A DNA stretch of 13,249 bases from an uncultured Eubacteriales bacterium (GTDB lineage Bacteria > Bacillota > Clostridia > Christensenellales > Borkfalkiaceae), in contig UQZE01000050.1 of NCBI GenBank assembly GCA_900545325.1, positions 1 through 13,249 on the forward strand, in the 5' to 3' direction. Of this stretch, positions 6,558 through 12,686 are shown in pieces. Under the pieces are notes generated by a model that saw only the letters and a list, made by a program, of their open reading frames with translations, was not told where the DNA came from and made no database searches. Made by a program: the position numbers and the translations under genes. Position 1 is the first letter of the stretch, and every line of letters begins with the position of its first letter.

Positions 6558-8696
6558 TTATTGTTCCGTTTTGCCGCCGTCCTCGTCTTTCGGTTCGTTT
6601 CCGGACGGAGCGTCCTCGGTTTTTTCTGCCTGTGCGCTCTCTTCTTTCGCCTCGGGTTCCTTAACGATCGTCCTGTTGCCGCGGGCGAAAGGATTTTCCT
6701 GCAGAATTTTTTCGTTTTCGTCCATGAATTTTTCTATCTCTTCGAGCGACTTGCCTTCCATCAGCATGTCGACTTCTTCTGAAAAGATCGTTTCCTTTTC
6801 CACGAGCAGCCGCGCCATGTTGTCGAGCAGCTGTTTGTGCTCTGCCAGCATTTTACGCGCCTTGTCGAGCGACGAAAGAATGATTTTGTTGATTTCTTCG
6901 TCGATGACGCCCGCCATTTCTTCGCTGTAATTATTGTGCGAGGCCATGTCCCTGCCGATAAAGACTTCCTGGTCGCTGCCGTAGGCGATCGGCCCTACGC
7001 GATCGCTCATGCCCCATTCCGTAACCATCAGCCTTGCGCGTTTGGTCGCGGCCTTGATGTCGCCCGAAGCGCCCGCGGAAATATCCTTGATGACGAGTTC
7101 CTCCGCCACTCTGCCGCCCAGCGTCATGACGATATCGTCCAGAAGTTTGGCTTTGGTCAGATGGTTGTCGTCGTTGTCGGGCAGCGTCATGGTATAGCCT
7201 GCCGCCTGCCCCCTCGGAATGATGGAAACTTCGTGCACGGGGTCGCAATGCGGCAGTAAGCGCGCCAGGATCGCATGCCCCGATTCGTGATAAGCGGTGA
7301 TGCGTTTATCAGTTTCCGTGATGAGCCTGCTCTTTTTCTGCGGACCGAGCAAAACTTTGTTAATGCCTTCGTAAAGGTCTTTGTTGTTGATGACTTTTCT
7401 GTTGGCGCGGGCGGCGAGGATGGCCGCCTCGTTCAGCAGGTTTTCGAGGTCTGCGCCCGAAAATCCGCTCGTCATTCTCGCCACCGTCTTGAAGTTGACG
7501 TCCGGCGCGAGCGGCTTATTGCGCGCATGCACCTTCAAAATGGCCTCTCTGCCCTTGACGTCCGGCGTGTTGACGTAGATCTGCCTGTCGAAACGGCCGG
7601 GTCTTAACAGCGCGGGATCGAGTATGTCCGCGCGGTTGGTCGCCGCCATGACGATAATGCCCTCGTTCGTTTCAAAACCGTCCATCTGCACGAGCAGCTG
7701 GTTGAGCGTCTGTTCCCTTTCGTCGTGTCCGCCGCCGAGACCTGTTCCTCTCTGACGGCCGACCGCGTCTATTTCGTCGATAAAAACGATACACGGCTGG
7801 TTCTTTTTTGCCGCGTCGAACAAATCTCTCACCCTCGACGCGCCCACGCCGACGAACATTTCGACAAAGTCCGAACCGCTTATGGAGAAGAACGGTACGC
7901 CCGCCTCGCCCGCAACGGCTTTGGCGAACAGCGTTTTACCCGTTCCCGGAGGCCCTACGAGGAGTACGCCCTTGGGGATTCTCGCGCCGAGTTCGGAGAA
8001 TTTTTTGGGATTTTTCAAAAATTCCACGACTTCCTGCAGTTCTTCTTTTTCTTCCTCCGCTCCCGCGACGTCGGTAAAGCGCACTTTTAGGTTGTGCGTC
8101 TGACGCGCGTTGGTCTTGGCGAAGTTCATCGCGCTCTTCGTGCCGCCGCCCATCGAACGGGAAATGAAGATGAATGCGACGATCATCAGCACGACCATAA
8201 TGACGTACGGTATAATGGAAGACCAGATGGAACCCGCGTTGGGGTCCGTACCGTCATATATAATGAGTTTATCTTCGGCGACGCCCTGGGTTTTTAAGTT
8301 TTCGTTGATTTTGAGTATCGCGCCTTTATAATTCAGCGTATCCTGCGCGCTTTGCTGATTCGTGTAATACGTTCTGTAAACTTCTTTATCGGAAGACGCC
8401 GCCGAGTTCGTATACGCGACGGTTATATACACGTTATAGTTATCGAATTTGACTTCCGCGATTCTGGACGGAAGGAGGTTGTTGTTGCCCTTGATTTTGT
8501 ACGGCGACAAGTCCCATTTTCCCGAAAAGACGGTATCGCCCGTTTCGTCGTCGACGCCCAGCCCGATCGACTGCTCGAATTTACTGGTTTCGATATATGT
8601 TTTTCCCTGACAAGAACTCGTAAAGGAAAAAACCGCGATCAGCGCAACGATTACGACCAGAACGCCGATCAATATGCCTGTGTTGGATTTTTTCAA
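6558..8696 (-). CDS. ATP-dependent membrane zinc metalloprotease FtsH
   Basis: The 712-residue FtsH has an N-terminal membrane segment (about 8-27), an extracytoplasmic region (about 30-157) and a second membrane segment (about 160-180). The AAA+ domain carries Walker A GPPGTGKT (248-255), Walker B VFIDEID (304-310) and the second region of homology RPGRFDR (365-371). The M41 protease site is HESGH (470-474), with the likely third zinc ligand Asp in SGASGD (about 546). An acidic, low-complexity tail (about 677-712) follows. It degrades membrane and regulatory proteins as a hexamer. Translation starts at TTG (8696-8694), chosen because GGGGAGG lies at the right distance and no better start exists. 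It heads the ftsH-parA-parB unit. Its short leader contains alternative hairpins, one of which can pair with the ribosome site, suggesting post-transcriptional control. Confidence 0.97.
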   Translation of the reverse strand: MKKSNTGILIGVLVVIVALIAVFSFTSSCQGKTYIETSKFEQSIGLGVDDETGDTVFSGKWDLSPYKIKGNNNLLPSRIAEVKFDNYNVYITVAYTNSAASSDKEVYRTYYTNQQSAQDTLNYKGAILKINENLKTQGVAEDKLIIYDGTDPNAGSIWSSIIPYVIMVVLMIVAFIFISRSMGGGTKSAMNFAKTNARQTHNLKVRFTDVAGAEEEKEELQEVVEFLKNPKKFSELGARIPKGVLLVGPPGTGKTLFAKAVAGEAGVPFFSISGSDFVEMFVGVGASRVRDLFDAAKKNQPCIVFIDEIDAVGRQRGTGLGGGHDEREQTLNQLLVQMDGFETNEGIIVMAATNRADILDPALLRPGRFDRQIYVNTPDVKGREAILKVHARNKPLAPDVNFKTVARMTSGFSGADLENLLNEAAILAARANRKVINNKDLYEGINKVLLGPQKKSRLITETDKRITAYHESGHAILARLLPHCDPVHEVSIIPRGQAAGYTMTLPDNDDNHLTKAKLLDDIVMTLGGRVAEELVIKDISAGASGDIKAATKRARLMVTEWGMSDRVGPIAYGSDQEVFIGRDMASHNNYSEEMAGVIDEEINKIILSSLDKARKMLAEHKQLLDNMARLLVEKETIFSEEVDMLMEGKSLEEIEKFMDENEKILQENPFARGNRTIVKEPEAKEESAQAEKTEDAPSGNEPKDEDGGKTEQ

Positions 8697-8701
8697 ATGT
8701 T

Positions 8702-8772
8702 GCCTCCCCAGCAGGGCGGTTTATGTAAAACCCCGCGGAAAATTTTCCCCGCGGAGGCTTTAAAACCCCCGC
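8702..8772 (-). promoter_or_regulatory. ftsH leader with mutually exclusive hairpins (possible attenuator)
   Basis: Read on the minus strand: (1) GCGGGGG (8766-8772) can pair with CCTCCGC (8751-8757); (2) CCTCCGCGG (8749-8757) can instead pair with CCGCGGGG (8731-8738), giving a strong stem followed by TTTT, like an intrinsic terminator; (3) GCCTCC (8753-8758) is perfectly complementary to GGAGGC of the ftsH ribosome site (8702-8707). The three options compete for the same segment. This is the layout of an attenuation or ribosome-site-sequestering switch. The pairings are seen; regulation is inferred, and I recognise no known riboswitch family. Confidence 0.5.
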
Positions 8773-8781
8773 ATTTAAATT

Positions 8782-8816
8782 AATATACTCGCTCGCGCGC
8801 ATTTTATACAATTATA
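8782..8816 (-). promoter_or_regulatory. Candidate ftsH promoter region
   Basis: Two overlapping options are visible on the minus strand. One is TTGTAT (8806-8811), an 18-base spacer and TATATT (8782-8787), which would start RNA right at the leader hairpins. The other is a TATAAT box at 8811-8816 without a clear -35 partner. The first is the better complete promoter. Neither is a full consensus match. Confidence 0.4.
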
Positions 8817-8959
8817 TACGAGGTTAATTGAAAAAATCTTGAAATCTGCCCCGTATGAAGGTATGTAAGACGCTTTTCGGTCGGATAAAACGTCCAAGTC
8901 AAAGCTGTTCCCGCTTTGCCCGATTAGGTTGCGAAATCTGCTTGACCTTGCTCGATGCA

Positions 8960-9579
8960 AAAAATTCAGTTCGCCTTTCGGATGTCGTTCCTGAAATATT
9001 TTCCTTCTCTCGGTTGGACAGGTTCTTCTGTCTCCTCTTCGCCGCCGGTATTTACATCAATGTCAACGTTTACTTGTTTTTCGGTTTGAACCCCGGAAAC
9101 GGGTTCAGTCTTCCAAACTCCCCGTCTTCAGAAACTGTGCCGGATTTTCTATCGTCGCTCCCGCTTTCCTCTGCCGGCTTTCTGAGCCGTTTCCTGTTCC
9201 TTCTTTATCTTCCCCAGATACAGGCGTTCCTTTATTGTCAACTCTTTCGCTTCGCCGTTTTCATAAGTTTTACGTGCGGAACAGGCCGCCGAAAGCGTGC
9301 TCCCCCAAATTTTGTATGGCGCTTTTTCGCGCACGTTTTTTGCGCGTTTGGCATGTTTTACGACTGAACGGAACGACGCCTGTATCGACAGCATGCGGTT
9401 TTCCGCCGCAGTTTGTTTTGCGTACCGCCGCTATGCGGAGATTTGTACGGTTGGTTGCCCGATTGCCGGCAGTCTGGCTTTTTAACAAATAAGCCGCGCA
9501 GAATTTACAGGCGCTCAAAACGGTTTTCAAACCGGACCGTTCCGACATAGGGACACCCGTCAAGATAAATCCCCGCCAT
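8960..9579 (-). other. Unassigned transcribed-looking region: structured RNA or decayed gene
   Basis: About 600 bases downstream of a good minus-strand promoter hold no intact reading frame. Several frames look protein-like in patches. An ATG at 9579 opens 24 codons to a stop. A frame at 9394-9149 contains KELTIKERLYLGKIKKEQE. Another ends in GRLNPFPGFKPKNK near 9070. The last ends in EGKYFRNDIRKAN, stopping at about 8964. Joining them would need several frameshifts, as in a decayed gene. Alternatively the strand folds well: TGAACCC/GGGTTCA (9087-9107), CGCGCA/TGCGCG (9328-9346), nested CGTAC/GTACG with CCGC/GCGG (9421-9449), GACAG/CTGTC (9017-9032). A run of six T (minus strand) follows the last stop. 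The minus strand is purine-rich. I do not recognise RNase P, tmRNA, SRP or 6S RNA, and cannot decide between the two readings. Confidence 0.35.
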
Positions 9580-9595
9580 TATATTAAACATAATC

Positions 9596-9624
9596 ATTAT
9601 ACCACGAAAGAAATAAAAATACAA
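9596..9624 (-). promoter_or_regulatory. Promoter of the unassigned minus-strand unit
   Basis: On the minus strand TTGTAT (9619-9624), a 17-base spacer and TATAAT (9596-9601) with TG one base upstream (extended -10) form a good vegetative promoter. Transcription would start near 9589 and read toward ftsH. The first ATG downstream lies at 9579 without a ribosome site. Confidence 0.72.
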
Positions 9625-9735
9625 TTCTTTTGTGTAACTTTTATGTCATTTGCAATGTTTTTACACATAAGGCGGGCGAAAAAAACATCAAAATATTTCA
9701 TAATCAAATACATATCTGTTTTATAAATAATTTGT

Positions 9736-9855
9736 GCGCCAAACATAATTCAAGCGCAATATAATAAAGCGCTTTAAAAATAAAATGCGCTATGAAAATC
9801 TGCGATCTATATCTATTAGGCGCAAATCATTTGGCTGTATCTCTAAAATTTGCGT
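9736..9855. repeat. Degenerate array of GC tetranucleotides, 33-base period
   Basis: In an otherwise AT-rich sequence, GCGC or a near match starts at 9736, 9754, 9769, 9787, 9802 (GCGA), 9820, 9834 (GCTG) and 9852 (GCGT). Spacing alternates 18, 15, 18, 15, 18, 14, 18, so the pattern is about four degenerate units of 33/32 bases, each with a GC box at positions 1 and 19. Sequence between boxes is AT-rich but not conserved. It could be an iteron-like protein-binding array, the remnant of a coding repeat (spacings are mostly multiples of three), or chance. Confidence 0.35.
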
Positions 9856-10177
9856 CAAATTGTTTTTTACAGACGCTTTTATACAAAGATTTAACGCAAA
9901 AGAAAAAGCATGTATTGAGATGCGATTTGATAAAGAAAATGATATGCAAAATTAAGTAGACTTTCTCTTATCGATATTTAAAACATCGTATCGTACTTAA
10001 CGTATCCTCTGTTGTTATGATCAAGACGACGGCTGGATACAGCTGAAAAACGGCAAAATAAGTCATTTAAAAAATCTCATTTAGACGAGCTGAGACAGAA
10101 TGGGCTTTTAAAATTTCCGAGTAAAAAACAGACTTGTTTTTCGGAATCTTGCGAAAATTTATTGCATGAATGATGTG

Positions 10178-10193
10178 TGTTTCACGTGAAACA
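10178..10193. promoter_or_regulatory. parS centromere site (perfect)
   Basis: TGTTTCACGTGAAACA is a perfect 16-bp palindrome matching the Bacillus Spo0J/ParB recognition sequence. It is bound by the ParB-family HTH and serves as the clamp-loading site. ParB is encoded 4.5 kb away in the same window. The site lies in non-coding DNA, and its presence suggests the locus is close to the replication origin. Confidence 0.96.
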
Positions 10194-10205
10194 TTGTAAA
10201 AATTA

Positions 10206-10221
10206 TGTTTCACGTGAAACG
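10206..10221. promoter_or_regulatory. Second parS site (one mismatch)
   Basis: TGTTTCACGTGAAACG matches the parS consensus except for the last base. Its centre is 28 bases from that of the first site. The core TTTCACGTGAAA is intact, so ParB binding is expected, perhaps a little weaker. Confidence 0.92.
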
Positions 10222-10328
10222 TTCAAAAAGCCGTCGGAAATATTGTAAGCTGAAGTTTTTAGAGAAATGCCGATATTGTATTGTTTTTGAGTATATTTCA
10301 GAAAATACGGATATTATATCAAAAAGGG

Positions 10329-10357
10329 TTGAAAAGTTAGCTAAAATGATTTATAAT
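10329..10357 (+). promoter_or_regulatory. Promoter of the two-gene membrane-protein operon
   Basis: TTGAAA (10329-10334), a 17-base spacer and TATAAT (10352-10357) make a near-consensus vegetative promoter. The start codon lies 28 bases after the -10 box, with AAAGGA between. Confidence 0.85.
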
Positions 10358-10385
10358 ATATAAAAACATAAAAGGATGAAACAGA

Positions 10386-10928
10386 ATGAAGAGAAACAAC
10401 ATTGTTGCTGTGGTGTCTTTTTCTGTGATTTTTGTCGTAGTATTTGCTTTTATTGTGCCTTTAATCGTTTACCCGTCGGGGTACGGCGATTATGAGGTTT
10501 TCCGTGAAATAGAGCAATTCCGTACGTGGATCGACGAAAACACGCAGGATTTTAAAGAAGGAACGGATTCTTATATCGGTGAGATCGAGCCGAAAAGCCA
10601 ATTGATCGGCTCTTTTGTCTACGGCGATAAAGAATATTCGTTTGCGGCGTATATCTTTAAAGAAGAAAAGGATAGAAAAAATTATTATGCCGCCCGCACG
10701 GGCGTTTCTTCCGACGAAAAAAGGCTTTCGTTTTTGCAGGCGAATTATTTCGGATCCACGTTTGTGGCTTATGAGGAAAATAATCTGTATTTTTTCAGCG
10801 GCGGCGATTATGTAAAATTTGAAAAAATGCTCGACGCGTTCACTGCTTATTTACGTGAAAACGACGAAAATACAGTGCATAAGCATGGATTTGATTTAAT
10901 TCCGTTTCATGATGCTGCAAAGGTATAG
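10386..10928 (+). CDS. Unknown membrane-anchored extracytoplasmic protein
   Basis: I do not recognise a family. The 180-residue protein has a short basic N-terminus, one long hydrophobic segment (about 6-29) and then a hydrophilic domain rich in acidic and aromatic residues, including FVYGDKEYSFAAYIF (77-91) and NNLYFFSGGDYVKFEKML (132-149). The pattern fits an N-terminal anchor or uncleaved signal with an extracytoplasmic domain of about 150 residues; no lipobox cysteine is present. The start has AAAGGA about 10 bases upstream and a near-consensus promoter. The next gene starts 12 bases after the stop, so the two form an operon. No enzyme motif is visible. It is the first rightward gene beyond the parS sites. 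Confidence 0.8.
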   Translation: MKRNNIVAVVSFSVIFVVVFAFIVPLIVYPSGYGDYEVFREIEQFRTWIDENTQDFKEGTDSYIGEIEPKSQLIGSFVYGDKEYSFAAYIFKEEKDRKNYYAARTGVSSDEKRLSFLQANYFGSTFVAYEENNLYFFSGGDYVKFEKMLDAFTAYLRENDENTVHKHGFDLIPFHDAAKV

Positions 10929-10940
10929 GAGCGTAAAATT

Positions 10941-11702
10941 ATGTTTAAATACAGAAAATTAGAGTTGTCCGTATACATTATTATAATTACGCTTTCGGTT
11001 CTGTTCAGCGTTTTGCTGCTCGCTTTCGGATATAAAGCATGGTTTTTGTTTGCCGTTGCGGCTTATTTGATCCCGTGCGCGTATCTTCTTGTAAAAATTT
11101 TTATTTACAATTCGCTGTTCTCTACAATCGAAAGGTACATCAAAAACGGAGAATACGACGAGCTTGACCATTATGCGGAGAAAAAAAAGAAAAAATTTGA
11201 TTTTGTTAAAATATATCAGATCAATTCGTATTTAGAGAAAGGCGATATAGAAAAATATATTTCGGGCTATAACGCGTTCAGCGAAAAGAGAAGACTTTTA
11301 AAACGCTGGCAGTTTCGCCTGGAGGCACATAAAGTGTTCTATGATCTGCTGAGCGGCGGCGAAGTTTCCGTTAGAAACGCCACGAGATTGGAATCGGATA
11401 TAGATGCGGAGGAGGTTGAGCAGGAACGCAGTGTCTGTAAAACCTTGGATTACTTTTTTAAGGGTGATTATGAAAGGGCGGAAAAGCAGCTCGGCTGGCT
11501 TACGAAAGAAAGCGAAAGCAAATTCGTGCGTTTTGTAACGCTCTATGTCCGCTACATGACGAAAGCGGTTTTCGGCGAGGGCGAGGAGCTGAAAGAGAAA
11601 CTTTCCGCTGAGGCTTATAATGATTTTTTGAAAAGATCTATAGATTATCTCGAACGCCGTGTTACGGAAATCTGCGAGCGGAGCAAAAAGGAAGATATCT
11701 GA
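10941..11702 (+). CDS. Unknown membrane protein with cytoplasmic helical domain
   Basis: I do not recognise a family. The 253-residue protein has two adjacent hydrophobic segments (about 11-30 and 33-56), a lysine run (KKKKK at 81-85) and a long hydrophilic region (about 60-253) that looks almost entirely helical, with many Glu/Lys/Arg and regularly spaced aromatics. Repeated helix pairs around 'FFKGDYERAEKQLGWL' (about residues 172-187) resemble tetratricopeptide-like units without a clear consensus. It starts 12 bases after the preceding gene with an AGGAG site and ends before a strong hairpin. Co-transcription suggests the two act together at the membrane, this one facing the cytoplasm and its partner facing outside. 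That topology is inferred. Confidence 0.8.
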   Translation: MFKYRKLELSVYIIIITLSVLFSVLLLAFGYKAWFLFAVAAYLIPCAYLLVKIFIYNSLFSTIERYIKNGEYDELDHYAEKKKKKFDFVKIYQINSYLEKGDIEKYISGYNAFSEKRRLLKRWQFRLEAHKVFYDLLSGGEVSVRNATRLESDIDAEEVEQERSVCKTLDYFFKGDYERAEKQLGWLTKESESKFVRFVTLYVRYMTKAVFGEGEELKEKLSAEAYNDFLKRSIDYLERRVTEICERSKKEDI

Positions 11703-11725
11703 TATTTTCGGAGCGAAAAGGGAGT

Positions 11726-11756
11726 AAAGGCGGCGTGATTATATTACGCCGCCTTT
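11726..11756 (+). terminator. Hairpin terminator after the two-gene operon
   Basis: AAAGGCGGCGT (11726-11736) pairs perfectly with ACGCCGCCTTT (11746-11756) around a 9-base AT-rich loop, an 11-bp stem. The T-tract is short (TTT, then A residues), so termination may be incomplete. It ends 10 bases before the start of the acetyltransferase gene, where a ribosome site would normally lie. Confidence 0.7.
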
Positions 11757-11766
11757 AAAAATAAAG

Positions 11767-12546
11767 ATGACAAAAGAGTTTATATTAAAAAAAGCCATGG
11801 AACAGTCTGCGGTGGACAGCCATTGTCTGCCCGAACGTTTTCTTGCGGATGAAAATACCGTCGTCGTATCCGAAGCCGATCCTCGGGCGAGAATATATCT
11901 CGAACTGCCGTTTATATGCGATCTGACTTATTACGGCAGCGGTATCGTCGCGTCGGTTTCCGAACCGCTTACGGAAAAGATAAAGGGCTTTTTAACGCGG
12001 TATTCCGCCGAACATTGCTTCAAGCCGCCTGCCATATACGATTTGAACGGTATTCTATCCGAATACGGGGCGAAAGTCTGCTATATAGCGGAATATTTTC
12101 TTCCGGATCCGGTAAAGATGAAGGAAGCGGAAAGCTTCTGCGAACCGTGCGCGGTTTGTTCGTTGGAAATCCTCGAAAAAGAGGACTTTGGCGATCTGTA
12201 TCGCAAAGAATGGGGCAACGCCTTATGTTCCGCTCGTAAATCTTCGGATGAAATTGCGGTCGCCGCTTATGTGGACGGCGAAATCGCCGCCCTTGCCGGA
12301 GCGTCGCGCGACTGCGAAGAAATGTGGCAGATCGGCGTCGATGTGCGAACGGAATTCAGAGGGCTGAATTTAGGCTGCGCGGTTGTACATAAACTTGCGG
12401 CCGAGATTTTAAGCCGCGGAAAAATACCGTTTTATTGTGCGGCATGGTCGAATATCCGTTCGGTAAGAACAGCGCTTAAATGCGGTTTTTTCCCCGCATG
12501 GGTTCAGCTTACCGCCAAAATCGTTGAATTTGTGGATAATGCTTAG
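11767..12546 (+). CDS. GNAT family N-acetyltransferase
   Basis: A 259-residue protein with the acetyltransferase core in its C-terminal half. It has the beta strand DEIAVAAYVDGEIAALAG (161-178), motif A IGVDVRTEFRGLNLG (189-203; the usual [RQ]xxGx[GA] pyrophosphate loop is present only as RGLNLG) and motif B with CAAWSNIRSVRTALKCGF (224-241), the familiar N-x-x-S-x-x-x-A-x-x-x-GF pattern. The N-terminal 140 residues are a less conserved extension found in some larger GNATs. The substrate cannot be told. The start at 11767 has no recognisable ribosome site because the terminator hairpin ends just before it. An alternative ATG at 11797 is no better supported. It may be translated poorly or by read-through from the upstream operon. 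Confidence 0.85.
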   Translation: MTKEFILKKAMEQSAVDSHCLPERFLADENTVVVSEADPRARIYLELPFICDLTYYGSGIVASVSEPLTEKIKGFLTRYSAEHCFKPPAIYDLNGILSEYGAKVCYIAEYFLPDPVKMKEAESFCEPCAVCSLEILEKEDFGDLYRKEWGNALCSARKSSDEIAVAAYVDGEIAALAGASRDCEEMWQIGVDVRTEFRGLNLGCAVVHKLAAEILSRGKIPFYCAAWSNIRSVRTALKCGFFPAWVQLTAKIVEFVDNA

Positions 12547-12575
12547 CGCTTATAAACTTGCTTTTGTTATCCACC
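12531..12575. repeat. Inverted pair of DnaA-box-like sequences
   Basis: TGTGGATAA (12531-12539, reverse of the consensus DnaA box TTATCCACA) overlaps the last codons of the acetyltransferase gene. TTATCCACC (12567-12575, one mismatch) lies in the following gap in the opposite orientation. They form an 8-bp perfect inverted repeat with a 27-base spacer. AT-rich DNA follows. A pair alone is weak evidence for DnaA binding and could be coincidental. Confidence 0.35.
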
Positions 12576-12610
12576 GCAATAAATGAGAATATATTAACTA
12601 AAAATAAAAA

Positions 12611-12682
12611 GAACGGGTTTTCTTTTTATCATATAATTATAAATAAGGATATCCCGCCCGTTCACCGTGCGGGAACGGAGGG
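12611..12682 (+). promoter_or_regulatory. Upstream region of the GH3 gene with inverted repeats
   Basis: The region contains -10-like boxes TATAAT (12632-12637) and TATAAA (12638-12643) without a convincing -35 hexamer, which suggests activator dependence. GAACGGG (12611-12617) and CCCGTTC (12657-12663) form a 7-bp inverted repeat flanking the -10 boxes. CCGTTC (12658-12663) can also pair with GAACGG (12673-12678), a hairpin that covers the start of the GGAGGG ribosome site (12677-12682). Carbohydrate-responsive control is plausible but not shown. Confidence 0.35.
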
Positions 12683-12686
12683 CTTT

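Larger units (their letters stand above)
9627..10328. other. AT-rich intergenic stretch carrying parS sites
   Basis: About 700 bases clearly more AT-rich than the flanking genes hold no convincing gene. It contains the GCGC array (9736-9855), two parS sites, an inverted repeat CGCAAAT/ATTTGCG (9821-9827 and 9848-9854) and a relaxed DnaA-box-like TTTTACACA (9659-9667). A 56-codon plus-strand ORF (9785-9955) has no ribosome site, and a 50-codon open frame (10021-10173) lacks a usual start codon. Both could be chance or gene remnants. The stretch lies at the point from which genes on both sides diverge. Confidence 0.55.

Noticed and set aside
8855..9367. 170-codon plus-strand ORF over the orphan region
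   Set aside because: It is rich in Phe, Ser and Leu, as expected for the antisense of a purine-rich strand, and has no ribosome site.
9480..9560. Sequence resembling a selenocysteine tRNA anticodon arm (TTTCAAA between complementary bases)
   Set aside because: The loop is 6 or 8 bases rather than 7, and no acceptor stem or T arm could be matched around it.
9785..9955. 56-codon plus-strand ORF starting with ATG in the AT-rich gap
   Set aside because: No ribosome site or promoter precedes it, the protein matches nothing I recognise, and it overlaps the periodic GCGC array, whose spacing begins before the ORF. It is more likely chance or a remnant.
10021..10173. 50-codon plus-strand open frame ending just before parS
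   Set aside because: It has no ATG, GTG or TTG start with a ribosome site, and a second frame over the same bases also looks protein-like. It may be a gene fragment but cannot be supported.
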